In this document: positions 16,253 to 24,082 of the stretch, piece by piece
Position numbering within the stretch: the first letter of the stretch is position 1
Layout of the letters: the number at the start of each line of letters is the position of its first letter
Virus record (IMG/VR): IMGVR_UViG_3300046514_000858
Span: 1 to 64,000 of that record
Direction: 5' to 3' (one strand)
From: a virus
DNA: 64,000 nucleotides
Made by a program: the position numbers and the translations under genes
Notes under the pieces: generated by a model
Told to the model about the DNA's origin: nothing
Seen by the model: the letters and a program-made list of their open reading frames with translations, nothing else
Databases searched by the model: none

Positions 16253-16560
16253 AGGCGATCAAGGTCGACAAATATCTATGCTCCGTCTGCGAGACGGCCT
16301 TCGATCACACATCGAACGCCGAACGATGCGAAGCTGTACATGCGCGTCTCCTTGCGATCTATAAGATCGGAGCCAACGTCAGATGGTCCAGTAGCTGTGG
16401 CGATTACGGTTACTACGTCTACGGACAGGTGGTCGGCTTCGCGGGTCTCGGCAAGCTGGTCATTCAGCAAAAAAATTACGACATGCAAGGGAGTGACCGC
16501 AGCATCAAGGATACGGCAGTGCTCACGCTCGTTGACGACGACGGGAAGGAAATCAGATGA
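16249..16560 (+). CDS. Hypothetical protein with zinc-finger-like start, 103 aa
   Basis: LCSVCETAFDHTSNAERCEAVH resembles a C2H2-type finger. A beta-rich region with KOW-like character follows (YVYGQVVGFAGLGKLVI). It is coupled to the previous gene. Confidence 0.55.
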   Translation: MKAIKVDKYLCSVCETAFDHTSNAERCEAVHARLLAIYKIGANVRWSSSCGDYGYYVYGQVVGFAGLGKLVIQQKNYDMQGSDRSIKDTAVLTLVDDDGKEIR

Positions 16561-16586
16561 AGATCCCGAATGTCGCGCAGTGCGAA

Positions 16587-16593
16587 CGTTCCT
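16587..16593 (+). promoter_or_regulatory. Class 2 motif CGTTCCT
   Basis: It lies 9 nt before ATG 16603; AGAGGA in between could act as a weak Shine-Dalgarno. Confidence 0.45.
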
Positions 16594-16602
16594 AGAGGAT
16601 AG

Positions 16603-16986
16603 ATGAAACAGTTCGGTGAAGTTGGGGGCCTCAGCATGCAGAACCACGGGCGCAAGGCGCGCGTGGGTTCGATCCGTCTCAAGGATCGCTGGAAGGTGCA
16701 GATCCAAATTGCGCCAGTGCCGGACAACGGCAACGCCCCCACCGCCATGTGCATGGAGCCCGCGACCGCGAGAGAGTTTGCGGCACATATCCTCAGCGTC
16801 GCGCATCTCGTGGATTCTATGCCCAACGAGGTGGCCGCGGTCAAGCACGATGCCGCGCAGACCGCCAAGATCAACTCCGGCATTCGCTACGAACAGCAGC
16901 GCCGTGCACGCGACATCATGCAGGCGGAGAACGAGGTCGCCCGTCTCAAAGGCCAGAAGCTGCCACATCCCGAGGAAGATTTCTGA
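16603..16986 (+). CDS. Hypothetical protein, 127 aa
   Basis: The N-terminal half is beta-rich (VGSIRLKDRWKVQIQIAP) and the C-terminal half is a long helix (RRARDIMQAENEVARLKG). No family is recognised. Confidence 0.55.
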   Translation: MKQFGEVGGLSMQNHGRKARVGSIRLKDRWKVQIQIAPVPDNGNAPTAMCMEPATAREFAAHILSVAHLVDSMPNEVAAVKHDAAQTAKINSGIRYEQQRRARDIMQAENEVARLKGQKLPHPEEDF

Positions 16987-17333
16987 TGCACACGAAAGAG
17001 CCGTGGAGTCGTGGCCAGCTCCTGAATACCGCGATCACGCGGACGTGGAGCAAGGAAGCTCGTGAGGCCGCCGAAGAGGAAGAGCGCCAGTACGTTTTCG
17101 CAAATTTCTCGCCCTCTGATGAGGGCCGGGGGCGAAAACTAATCGCGCGCGTCTTCCCCGGTCACGACTTCGAGGGCAACCACCGGCTCATCACCGCGGC
17201 ACCCGATCTACTGTTCGCGGTGAACGCCGCGATCTCGGTGATCAATCCGTGCCGGGAGATCGATTTCACAGTACTGGAGATCCTGCGCTCCGCGCGCAAG
17301 ATCGCGACGAGAGGGAGAAAGAGTGATGCGTGA
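16986..17333 (+). CDS. Phage protein with NHRLITAAPDLL motif, 115 aa
   Basis: The NHRLITAAPDLLFAVNAA segment is a recurring helix in many small phage proteins of unknown function. The start ATG overlaps the preceding TGA. Confidence 0.55.
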   Translation: MHTKEPWSRGQLLNTAITRTWSKEAREAAEEEERQYVFANFSPSDEGRGRKLIARVFPGHDFEGNHRLITAAPDLLFAVNAAISVINPCREIDFTVLEILRSARKIATRGRKSDA

Positions 17334-17547
17334 CAATATCTGGGAAGTGCAAATCCTCCAAAACGGCGTCCATGCGACGTACAGATTCGAACCGAAGCCC
17401 GACGTCGAATTCGTGAACTCCCATTACACCAAGGTCAGCGGCATCACCGAGATGGGCGACCAACTGGAGCTCCGCATCGGCACTCAGCAGGTATGGAGCA
17501 TGATGGGGCCGATCAAGGAACGCGATCTGTGCGACAGGGGTAGCTGA
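17326..17547 (+). CDS. Hypothetical protein, 73 aa
   Basis: A small, predicted beta-rich protein. ATG 17326 overlaps the previous gene end and the next start overlaps its stop, within a tightly packed operon. Confidence 0.55.
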   Translation: MRDNIWEVQILQNGVHATYRFEPKPDVEFVNSHYTKVSGITEMGDQLELRIGTQQVWSMMGPIKERDLCDRGS

Positions 17548-17918
17548 TGCCCGTGAAACTCCCATTCCCGGAGAAGGTGATCCAGCGTCTCGCCGCTCGC
17601 ATGTATCGAGCCGCGGTGGACTTCGGTTACCCAGACGTGACGATGCAGGAGATCGAGGACGCCACACGCAAGGCTCTGCGTGGCGAAGTCCCGTCTGGTC
17701 CGCCTTCGAGACTTGTGATCGAGATGCTGATCCGCGGATGGATGGAGGATGCGAAGGTCATCGATCCCATCCGGAAGAATCCCATCAAGAAGCCCCGGAA
17801 GAAACGGCACAAGGTCCATTTCTGCACCGGCTACTCCTGCACGACGTGCAACAAGCCCCATCCCACCAAGTGCGGGTCCTGCGGGAAACAGAGCCACTTC
17901 GGGAGATGCCATGAGTGA
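17547..17918 (+). CDS. Helical protein with zinc-knuckle tail, 123 aa
   Basis: A helical N-terminal domain is followed by a very basic linker (KKPRKKRHK) and a Cys/His tail (CTTC, CGSCGKQSH, C). The layout suggests nucleic-acid binding. Confidence 0.55.
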   Translation: MPVKLPFPEKVIQRLAARMYRAAVDFGYPDVTMQEIEDATRKALRGEVPSGPPSRLVIEMLIRGWMEDAKVIDPIRKNPIKKPRKKRHKVHFCTGYSCTTCNKPHPTKCGSCGKQSHFGRCHE

Positions 17919-18264
17919 TCCGCGCGTGCAGGCCGCCTACGAGTTCTCCCGGATCCTGATCGACGAGTACACGCAGGATCAGTACCTGCATCGGGAGGAC
18001 GCCAAGGCCATCGTCAAGGTCGCCAAGCGTATGCAGGACCTCCTGCTCACCACCAAGCCGCTGGACGAGCCGATCACCGAGGGCAAGAGACTCTCGTGCA
18101 TCTGCGGGTGGGGCCGGATCAGCCCCATCACGCCCAACAAGCTGACCACCGAGCAACTGATCCGAGACGTCGAGAAGCTGCCCGGCCACAATGACGAGTG
18201 CCCGGGATGCTGCGAGGGCATGAGGCAGCAGGTCATCCATTACCTCAAAGGTGGATTGCTGTGA
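17911..18264 (+). CDS. Hypothetical protein with two Cys clusters, 117 aa
   Basis: A helical N-terminal half, then CICGWG and CPGCCEG clusters. The last Cys-rich part resembles a zinc ribbon. It overlaps both neighbours. Confidence 0.5.
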   Translation: MSDPRVQAAYEFSRILIDEYTQDQYLHREDAKAIVKVAKRMQDLLLTTKPLDEPITEGKRLSCICGWGRISPITPNKLTTEQLIRDVEKLPGHNDECPGCCEGMRQQVIHYLKGGLL

Positions 18265-18608
18265 CCGAGACAGTCTACACCGATCCGGATTTTTTCAGTA
18301 GTGACTGGATCCGGGCGCACGGACCCCCTGACGCAGAGCCGGTCCATCTTGCCTTGAAACCAAAGGCGGGCGGATCGATTCGACAACTCGACGTCAAAGC
18401 TCGTTTCGACAAATGGTCTGGCCAGCTCACATTCTTCAACTGGGCTGTTCGACAGCTCAAGGGAGAGCATGGCGACACCCTCTGGATCGACTACCGCGAC
18501 CGCGGAGGGTTCAGCAAGGCGTATCGGGTCGTCGACGCCGCGGTCCACTACGGATCCATCCAGCGTGTACCTGAGAGCACATTCCGATATGAAGGGGTTG
18601 ACGCATGA
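18261..18608 (+). CDS. Hypothetical protein, 115 aa
   Basis: A soluble, aromatic-rich protein starting at GTG 18261 in a GTGA overlap. No motif is recognised. Confidence 0.5.
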   Translation: MTETVYTDPDFFSSDWIRAHGPPDAEPVHLALKPKAGGSIRQLDVKARFDKWSGQLTFFNWAVRQLKGEHGDTLWIDYRDRGGFSKAYRVVDAAVHYGSIQRVPESTFRYEGVDA

Positions 18609-18895
18609 GCCGTGAAACAGTCGAGGTCAAGTGGTTGCGTTCCGGACAGCCCCGGCGCTATGCCGACACCGTTCGGGAGGCCGAGATCATCGTGAAGGGG
18701 TACGTCGACGACGGCACCATTGAGAAGCAGAGCTCGTGGGATCCGGGAGAATCCGTCATCCGGGATCTCGCGCGCGTGCTCGTTGCGGACTTCGACGATC
18801 AGCCCACCCACGGACTCCAGCATCATCTCGAATCCATCAAGAAGCTCGCCCCGGGCCACTGGCGCGTCCTGATCATCGAACCGTATTGCGACTGA
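18605..18895 (+). CDS. Hypothetical protein, 96 aa
   Basis: A mixed alpha/beta protein coupled to the previous gene by ATGA. No family is recognised. Confidence 0.5.
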   Translation: MSRETVEVKWLRSGQPRRYADTVREAEIIVKGYVDDGTIEKQSSWDPGESVIRDLARVLVADFDDQPTHGLQHHLESIKKLAPGHWRVLIIEPYCD

Positions 18896-18905
18896 AGGAG
18901 ATCCC

Positions 18906-19262
18906 ATGAACACCGCCGCCGCGATCTGTCTCGCCCTGACCTGTTTCTTCGGCATCGTCGCCGCCGTGCTCGCCTGCATTGCCATCCTGAGCATGCTCCT
19001 GATGCCCACGTACGTGGAACCCCCGCCCGAATCGAGCAATAGCTGGCGGGACCCCCGCGGGCACCGCTGGAGCGGCTGGCCGGGCGCGTACTGCTGGTAC
19101 TGCTACCACGAAGACCCCATGGAGATCGCCATCGCCGACTGGCTTGATCCGTTCGACGAGATCAGCGTGCGACACTTCACGAGCACCCTACAGCCCTGCC
19201 CCATCGGCGACGCAATCAAAGACCGCATCGACCTCGACATGAACCCGCGGAAGCCCTTGTGA
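18906..19262 (+). CDS. Membrane-anchored protein, 118 aa
   Basis: The N-terminal membrane helix is long and hydrophobic (ICLALTCFFGIVAAVLACIA). A Pro/Trp-rich segment with a CWYC pair follows. It starts behind AAGGAGAT. Confidence 0.55.
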   Translation: MNTAAAICLALTCFFGIVAAVLACIAILSMLLMPTYVEPPPESSNSWRDPRGHRWSGWPGAYCWYCYHEDPMEIAIADWLDPFDEISVRHFTSTLQPCPIGDAIKDRIDLDMNPRKPL

Positions 19263-19477
19263 CCGTCTGGAAGTGCTACAACGGGTGGATGGGGAACGGC
19301 CCCGTGCGCGTGTACGTGATCGCCGAGACCGCCGCGCGCGCCCAAGAGCTGGCCCACATGCAGTACCGCAAGGAGAAGCCCCGCGACCCGAGCTGGTTCA
19401 AGACCCCGGCCGAGATCGACGTGGAGAGGCTGCTGGACTGCGCGCCGGGCCATGTGACCCCTTCGAGCGACGATTGA
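19259..19477 (+). CDS. Hypothetical protein, 72 aa
   Basis: A GTG start in a GTGA overlap. The sequence resembles short proteins that open VWKCYNGWMGNG and contain a RAQELAHMQY helix. The function is unknown. Confidence 0.5.
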   Translation: MTVWKCYNGWMGNGPVRVYVIAETAARAQELAHMQYRKEKPRDPSWFKTPAEIDVERLLDCAPGHVTPSSDD

Positions 19478-19481
19478 CCCC

Positions 19482-19820
19482 ATGAACCTCAAAGAGCTCG
19501 TCCCGTGTCGGGAATGCGGGAAGCACATCCCGGATTTCGACGTGCCGTACCTCGTCTGCCGCCAGTGCTTCAACCAGCCCGCCCCACGGGAGAGGGCCAC
19601 CAAGAGGCACTGGTGCCCGATCTGCCGCTACGGCATCATGCCCGGCGAGCGTGTGAAGCTCAACTACGGATCCGGCCGCTGGGTGCACGACTACTGCTGG
19701 AAGCCCGCCTTCCGCATCCCGGAGATCCACTGCCCCTGCCGGGACTGCGGCCGGGCGATCCATTACCGCGGAGGCCGATGTGCCCCGTGTGCCCGGAAGA
19801 CCGAATACTCCCAAAACTGA
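19482..19820 (+). CDS. Multi-zinc-ribbon protein, 112 aa
   Basis: Several CxxC knuckles are visible: CREC, CRQC, CPIC, CRDC and CAPC. Together they suggest two zinc ribbons in tandem. It ends the operon; the next 220 nt are non-coding and hold a class 3 motif and two operators. Confidence 0.6.
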   Translation: MNLKELVPCRECGKHIPDFDVPYLVCRQCFNQPAPRERATKRHWCPICRYGIMPGERVKLNYGSGRWVHDYCWKPAFRIPEIHCPCRDCGRAIHYRGGRCAPCARKTEYSQN

Positions 19821-19991
19821 AAGGACAGCGCCCAGTGCGGAGGCCCTAGAAGGCGATTTAACGCGTTTTCCGGCGAGGGGTGGTGCTCTGAGTCCTCCTG
19901 CACGGAATGCGCTCGATGGCGACGGCAGCGCGCGCGGCGGCAGGGGGTTCTGGGGGAAGGGGACCCCGGGAGGACATAGGCCACAAGTCCG

Positions 19992-20005
19992 GTCCAAGAG
20001 AGTGT
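19992..20005 (+). promoter_or_regulatory. Class 3 (late-type) motif GTCCAAG
   Basis: GTCCAAGAGAGTGT precedes tandem inverted repeats and the gene at 20043. Confidence 0.5.
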
Positions 20006-20041
20006 AAAGCGGACCTTACATCGAGTAAAGCGGGGTTTACA
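20003..20041 (+). promoter_or_regulatory. Tandem inverted repeats, candidate operator
   Basis: TGTAA-8 nt-TTACA is followed by GTAAA-6 nt-TTTAC, both with an internal AAAGCGG. They lie between the class 3 motif and GTG 20043, a position suited to a repressor or an RNA switch. Confidence 0.45.
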
Positions 20042-20042
20042 A

Positions 20043-20720
20043 GTGACCGACGAACGCCAGCCCGTACAGCCCGAAGCCCTTGAGCACAAAGAGGATAAGT
20101 CTCAGGAGCAGGCGGCCACTACGAAGGGGGGTGATCAAGCCGTCCCGGTGCAAGACACTGAGGGCGAGAAGGTTGTAACCGTTCCCGTGGGGAAGAAGAA
20201 GGGCGTCAAGGGGGATGTGGCGACAGGGGGCAAGGGTACGGCGGGAGGGGAGCCACCCGGGCCCGCCGGACAGGGCGACCTCGACCAGCCCCAGCTCGAC
20301 TACACGATCCCGGAAAGCGACACCGCCAACGGCCAGTCCCGCCCGCGCGCCGTCCGGATCCGGCTCGACCAGCTCACCCTCGCCGTGCAGGCCGAGCTAC
20401 AGGCCCTGCTGGACGCCCGGCGCACCATGACGTGGCACCAGCGCGAGCTGACCCGGCTGGCCCTCAAAGAGCTCACCGAGGTGCTGGTGGCCCTGCAGGA
20501 CCAGCGCGCCGCGCACCACCTGATCGAGCGGTACATGGAGATCATCGCCAGCGACCCCGCACACGCACAGAAACTGCCCGGCATGAAGGCGTTCAAGAAG
20601 GTTGCGGGCGCGATGGCCAACGCCGAGAAGGCGAGCAAGGGCGACGGGCGCAAGCAGGCTGAGAAGGGCAAGAAGGCAGGCGAGGCGCAGCTCGACGACC
20701 TCCTCAAGGACAGCGGTTAA
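20043..20720 (+). CDS. Hypothetical charged protein, 225 aa
   Basis: The first 80 residues are disordered (Gln/Glu/Gly/Lys-rich). The middle is a helical domain (LDQLTLAVQAELQALLDARR...LIERYMEII) and the tail is Lys-rich with an acidic tip. The GTG start lies behind a class 3 late-type motif, so it may be a late or virion protein. No small terminase is recognised next to the large subunit, and this could be a distant candidate, but nothing specific supports that. Confidence 0.6.
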   Translation: MTDERQPVQPEALEHKEDKSQEQAATTKGGDQAVPVQDTEGEKVVTVPVGKKKGVKGDVATGGKGTAGGEPPGPAGQGDLDQPQLDYTIPESDTANGQSRPRAVRIRLDQLTLAVQAELQALLDARRTMTWHQRELTRLALKELTEVLVALQDQRAAHHLIERYMEIIASDPAHAQKLPGMKAFKKVAGAMANAEKASKGDGRKQAEKGKKAGEAQLDDLLKDSG

Positions 20721-21005
20721 CTCGCACGGTTCCGCTAGAAAGCGTGCGAGTTCCCACCCCAGCAGCCCACAATCCAGCAGGGAAGCGTGCGAGTTCCACC
20801 TACCCGTTCTCGCGCGCGTGCTCGTCGAGGCCCGCGGCCGTGGCATGCCGTTTGCTCCCAGCAACTCTCGTGCCACGCGGAATTTTCCGCACTGTCAAAG
20901 TGGCACTGCCATAATGGCAGGGTGGGTCATTTTGGCGCACTCGACCGGTCGCCCGGTATAGTGGTGCTCCCGAAAAATACCCACTGCATTTCTGACCTCT
21001 TTCTC
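20721..21005. other. Palindrome-rich non-coding zone, candidate origin or control region
   Basis: No convincing gene is seen. The zone holds an 8-bp hairpin (20721-20728 with 20743-20750) and two direct copies of AAGCGTGCGAGTTCC 43 nt apart (20740 and 20783). It also holds GTGCCAC/GTGGCAC (20870 and 20900) around a GCGGAA-TT-TTCCGC hairpin, and a CTGCCAT-A-ATGGCAG palindrome (20906-20920). TTGGCG with TATAGT near 20930-20960 could be a housekeeping promoter. Confidence 0.5.
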
Positions 21006-21034
21006 TGAAACGCCCCACGCCCCCGGGCGTCCTA
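21006..21034 (+). promoter_or_regulatory. Class 1 promoter
   Basis: TGAAAC, 16 nt, CGTCCTA, then CTTCCGTGGG. The GTG of this tail is the start codon of the next gene. Confidence 0.6.
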
Positions 21035-21039
21035 CTTCC

Positions 21040-21225
21040 GTGGGATTCAGATACGCGAATGGCTTCCGGGTGTGCGGCCGGTGCGGTTCCGGATTCGCCG
21101 GATCTCCCGTCGGTCGGTACGGTGGGAAGTGCCGGACCTGCCGCGTCATCTGCAAGCGCGAAGATCAGGCCGCCGCTGCTGCGCGCCGCGCTGCGAAGGC
21201 TGCGGGGCCCGCGTTCCCTTGCTGA
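21040..21225 (+). CDS. Zinc-ribbon microprotein, 61 aa, leaderless
   Basis: GTG 21040 lies inside the conserved tail of a class 1 promoter with no Shine-Dalgarno. The protein has CGRC and CRTC knuckles and an Ala-rich helix at the end. Confidence 0.55.
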   Translation: MGFRYANGFRVCGRCGSGFAGSPVGRYGGKCRTCRVICKREDQAAAAARRAAKAAGPAFPC

Positions 21226-21257
21226 CGTCCCACTCTCGTGCTCTTGGCCTGATTTCC

Positions 21258-21286
21258 TGAAACGCCAGCGCCCCCTCGCCGTCTCA
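21258..21286 (+). promoter_or_regulatory. Class 1 promoter
   Basis: TGAAAC, 16 nt, CGTCTCA. GGAGG and ATG 21301 follow. Confidence 0.65.
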
Positions 21287-21300
21287 TCTCTGGAGGAACG

Positions 21301-21573
21301 ATGAAGAAGACGCTGGCCGCGACCCTGCCGGATGGCCGCCTCACCTCGCGCTCGACGGCCCACGCCTACGCCTTCGTGCTGGCCGGGCAGGACACCACGG
21401 AGACCTTCGACCCCCATGTCCGGACGATCCTGCCGGGCTGGCACGCGGTCTCGTGGCACGGCTCCCGCGCCCTCGCCCAGAAGGCCCTGAACGTGAAGCT
21501 CGGCTGGGAGGCGGACTGGGCTGCCGCCGGGAATCCCACCCGCGCCCTGAAGATCGTCCCGGTGAACGCCTGA
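21301..21573 (+). CDS. Paralogue family A protein, 90 aa
   Basis: It shares LPDG.L.(S/T)RST.HAY.FVLA, an H.VSWH block and a final IVPVN with the protein at 26197. The role is unknown. Each copy lies beside a family B gene and has its own class 1 promoter. Confidence 0.65.
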   Translation: MKKTLAATLPDGRLTSRSTAHAYAFVLAGQDTTETFDPHVRTILPGWHAVSWHGSRALAQKALNVKLGWEADWAAAGNPTRALKIVPVNA

Positions 21574-21583
21574 TCGCTTTTCC

Positions 21584-21612
21584 TGAAACGGATGGCGGGG
21601 TGGGGCGTCCTA
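21584..21612 (+). promoter_or_regulatory. Class 1 promoter
   Basis: TGAAAC, 16 nt, CGTCCTA, then CTCTCGTGATC. It drives the gene at 21649. Confidence 0.65.
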
Positions 21613-21648
21613 CTCTCGTGATCGGTACGTGTGGAAAGGAGACCTCGA

Positions 21649-22025
21649 TGACCGTGGCAGCACCCCCGGTGGTGACCGAATACGAAAAGATGCGGCGCGG
21701 CGGCTGCGGGCGTTACGCGCTGATGGCTCTGGGGCTCCCCTCCGGCGGCCTCGCGCTCAACGACGACGGAGGCACGACCATGTGGGCCTTGCAGCTCGAA
21801 ATCGAGCGTCTAGGAGGTAAGATTCGTCGCTACTTCCGGCCCAACCTGACTGCGCGCGCGTTCGCCCGCCGTGAACAGTCCAGCAACAACATCTACCTCG
21901 TGATGGTGAAGAACCACGTCATGGCCCTGAAGCAGGGGCATCTGTTCAACTGCCTAGGGTTCGGAGAGGCGCAGATCCTCTGTGTGTGCCACGTCGAAAT
22001 CCCTCCAGAAATCGTGATCGCCTGA
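21649..22025 (+). CDS. Possible papain-like cysteine protein, family B, 125 aa
   Basis: A conserved RGGCGR.ALM.LG block near the N-terminus and a late NHVMALKQGHLFN block suggest the Cys and His/Asn of a papain-like (C39-type) fold. The paralogue at 25777 keeps the same residues. This is a structural guess from motif order. The start is ATG 21649 behind AAAGGAGAC. Confidence 0.5.
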
Positions 22026-22051
22026 CACAACGGGCAGTGGTGGGCGTCTTA
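22023..22051 (+). promoter_or_regulatory. Class 1 promoter
   Basis: TGACAC, 16 nt, CGTCTTA, then CTCTCGTGATG. It overlaps the end of the previous gene and drives 22081. Confidence 0.6.
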
Positions 22052-22080
22052 CTCTCGTGATGACTGTGAAGGAGACCGGC

Positions 22081-22266
22081 ATGGAGAAGGTGCTCTTCGG
22101 AGTGAAGGTGGGTGATGAGGCGTGGAAGGAAACCGTCCTCTGCACTCAGCCCGCCCGGTTCGCCGAGGTGAAGAAGCTCGCCGCGAAGGATGGCTGGGGT
22201 CGCTTCCGGATCGCCACCATCGATCTGTCCGTTCCTCCTGATTTCTCGAAAGGGGTGAAGGCATGA
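22081..22266 (+). CDS. Hypothetical protein, 61 aa
   Basis: It starts at ATG 22081 behind AAGGAG within a class 1 leader; ATG 22057 at the promoter tail is in frame. No motif is recognised. Confidence 0.55.
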   Translation: MEKVLFGVKVGDEAWKETVLCTQPARFAEVKKLAAKDGWGRFRIATIDLSVPPDFSKGVKA

Positions 22267-22595
22267 CTCTCCCGCTCGACGCGCTCGACCAGTGGCCGGT
22301 CGACCAGTACCTCGAACACCTGCAGTCCCTGCCCGACTCGGTCGGCGAGATCGACCGCGAGTCGGCGCGCGAACGCGGCTCCCGCCAGCCGCACATCTGC
22401 TGGATCTCGTCCGACCGCGACGCGTGGTACCGGAACCCGTACTATCAGGGCCCGGACCAGCCCCATCCCGACGACCAGTGGTACGACGAGACCCCGCTCC
22501 CGCCCTCGAAGCCCGATCCGCTCGGTGACATCTTCCCGCCCATCGACCCGGCACCGCCCTTTGTGAACGGACAGGATTTCGACATGCCCTTTTGA
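22263..22595 (+). CDS. Hypothetical protein, 110 aa
   Basis: An acidic, Pro/Asp-rich protein, probably partly disordered, coupled to the previous gene by an ATGA overlap. Confidence 0.5.
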   Translation: MTLPLDALDQWPVDQYLEHLQSLPDSVGEIDRESARERGSRQPHICWISSDRDAWYRNPYYQGPDQPHPDDQWYDETPLPPSKPDPLGDIFPPIDPAPPFVNGQDFDMPF

Positions 22596-22604
22596 GGTTC
22601 CTCT

Positions 22605-22994
22605 ATGAAGCCTGAAACTCTGATGCCCGGGATGTACGTCATCACCAAGACGCTCGTCAATCCGAAGCCCGACAGGCGCAAGACCTGCAACTTCGGTGCG
22701 CAGATCGAATGGAAGAAGGGCACGCGCGTTGCGGTGGCGGCGGGGCTGTTCGACTCGCTCGACATCTTCCCGCCCGGGACCTACTCGTTCAATGGGGTCA
22801 CGGGGCGGCGGGGCTGCGACCGGAACCACCCGGGATGGCTCGCCGTGATCGAGGCGCTGGAGCCGGTTGAAATCACGGATGAGGAGTGGCTGAAGCTCAA
22901 CTGCTCGACGCCGCACCACACGCTCGTCAGGCTGATGAAGGCCGGGAAGCTCTCGCGCGCCGACATCGAATCCGTGAAACGGAAGACCGACTGA
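22605..22994 (+). CDS. Hypothetical protein, 129 aa
   Basis: The N-terminal part (GMYVITKTLVNPKPDRR...) is beta-rich and the C-terminus is a short helical segment. A class 1 promoter for the next gene is embedded at its 3' end. Confidence 0.55.
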   Translation: MKPETLMPGMYVITKTLVNPKPDRRKTCNFGAQIEWKKGTRVAVAAGLFDSLDIFPPGTYSFNGVTGRRGCDRNHPGWLAVIEALEPVEITDEEWLKLNCSTPHHTLVRLMKAGKLSRADIESVKRKTD

Positions 22995-23003
22995 GTCGTC
23001 TCA
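22975..23003 (+). promoter_or_regulatory. Class 1 promoter
   Basis: TGAAAC, 16 nt, CGTCTCA. It spans the stop codon of the previous gene; GGAGGTG and ATG follow. Confidence 0.6.
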
Positions 23004-23018
23004 TCTGTGGAGGTGATG

Positions 23019-23510
23019 ATGATCGAAACCTGCTGGGACCGGAAGCTCGGGTCGGAGAAGTGCTGCGGGGCGTCCATGCGCGGCGACCACTGGTGCGAGA
23101 TGATGTCGCTCGCGCGCGCCAACGAGGCGCTCGTGGGGCTCTCCCCTCTCGACTCCCCCGGGACCGACGCCTATTTCGCCGCGGTCATGGCGGCCCACCG
23201 CCGCGATGCTGCCGCCCTCGGCACGCCCCCTGTGCCCGCCTCCAAGGCCCCCAAGCCCCGCGCCCTCAAGCTCTCCGCCGGGAAGGTCTTCTCGGGCCAA
23301 GCCTGCTTGAAGTGCGACCGGGCCATCCTGCCCGGAGAGTCCCTGTTCGCCGTCCCGGATTGGCCCGCGGTGGTGTGCGCCGCCTGCCAGCCCCACTGTG
23401 AGCACGACCGGTCGGCCGTGAAGGTGGTCGCGCTGGATGAGTGGTCCCCGCCGACGGGGAAGTGGGCGTATCGGTCCCCGCCGGTTCTCGTGCCGGTTCT
23501 GGCGGTCTGA
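23019..23510 (+). CDS. Cys-rich protein, 163 aa
   Basis: An N-terminal Cys motif (CCG...WCE) is followed by an Ala/Pro linker and a zinc-ribbon-like segment (CLKCDRAILPGE...CAACQPHC). ATG 23019 follows GGAGGTG; ATG 23016 and GTG 23007 are in frame. Confidence 0.55.
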   Translation: MIETCWDRKLGSEKCCGASMRGDHWCEMMSLARANEALVGLSPLDSPGTDAYFAAVMAAHRRDAAALGTPPVPASKAPKPRALKLSAGKVFSGQACLKCDRAILPGESLFAVPDWPAVVCAACQPHCEHDRSAVKVVALDEWSPPTGKWAYRSPPVLVPVLAV

Positions 23511-23515
23511 TTTCC

Positions 23516-23544
23516 TGAAACGCCAGTGTCTCTTCGACGTCTCA
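23516..23544 (+). promoter_or_regulatory. Class 1 promoter
   Basis: TGAAAC, 16 nt, CGTCTCA, followed by GGAGGTG and ATG 23562. Confidence 0.65.
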
Positions 23545-23561
23545 TCTCTGGAGGTGATCCG

Positions 23562-23717
23562 ATGACCTGCGAAGACCCCGCCTGTGGCGCGCCCCTGACC
23601 GCCGACCTGCAGTGCTCGAAGTGTGGCGTTTCCCACACGCATCCCGGTTGTCCGGAGTGTGGTCGGACCGGCTTTCACAAGGATGATTGCTCTCTGATCG
23701 GAGAGTACGTCGGATAA
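23562..23717 (+). CDS. Zinc-ribbon microprotein, 51 aa
   Basis: Eight cysteines in knuckle-like pairs (CSKC, CPEC) with His residues indicate one or two zinc sites in only 51 residues. Confidence 0.6.
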   Translation: MTCEDPACGAPLTADLQCSKCGVSHTHPGCPECGRTGFHKDDCSLIGEYVG

Positions 23718-23731
23718 CTCCTGTGGCCGGA

Positions 23732-23738
23732 CGTTCTT
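23732..23738 (+). promoter_or_regulatory. Class 2 motif CGTTCTT
   Basis: ATAAC lies 13 nt upstream, and GTG 23746 lies 7 nt downstream with no Shine-Dalgarno. Confidence 0.55.
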
Positions 23739-23745
23739 GTATGTC

Positions 23746-24082
23746 GTGCAGCGTCTCGGCCTTTTGCGTTATCCCGGCGGCAAGGGCAAACTCTGGTCAC
23801 AACTCTCCGGGCCTCTGCAGCACATCATCGACCACGAGAAGCCGACGACTTACTGGGAGCCATTCTTTGGCGGTGGGTCTGTGGGCCTCTCGCTCATGAG
23901 TAGCGGCGCACAGTTCGCCGACTGGTATTTCAACGACAAGGACGACGCGCTCATCAAGCTCTGGACTGCCGTGCGCGACGAGCCCGCGAGGCTCTCTCGA
24001 AGTCGCCCGGGCCACTCCGGAGGAGGCGGCCAGTCTCTCGTACGCCTACGCCGACGCGATGATGATGGAGCGCCGCAAGTGA
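23746..24082 (+). pseudogene. Truncated, frameshifted Dam-type adenine methyltransferase
   Basis: From GTG 23746 the frame encodes LLRYPGGKGKLW, then YWEPFFGGGSVGL and a FNDKDDALIKLW block, the start of the D12 class N6-adenine methyltransferases. At a CTCTCTC tract (23992-23998) the frame changes. Removing one base would continue into EVARATPEEAASLSYAYAD and end at TGA 24080-24082. Even so, only about 110 residues exist and the catalytic DPPY is absent. In the uncorrected frame it runs into the next gene. Confidence 0.6.
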
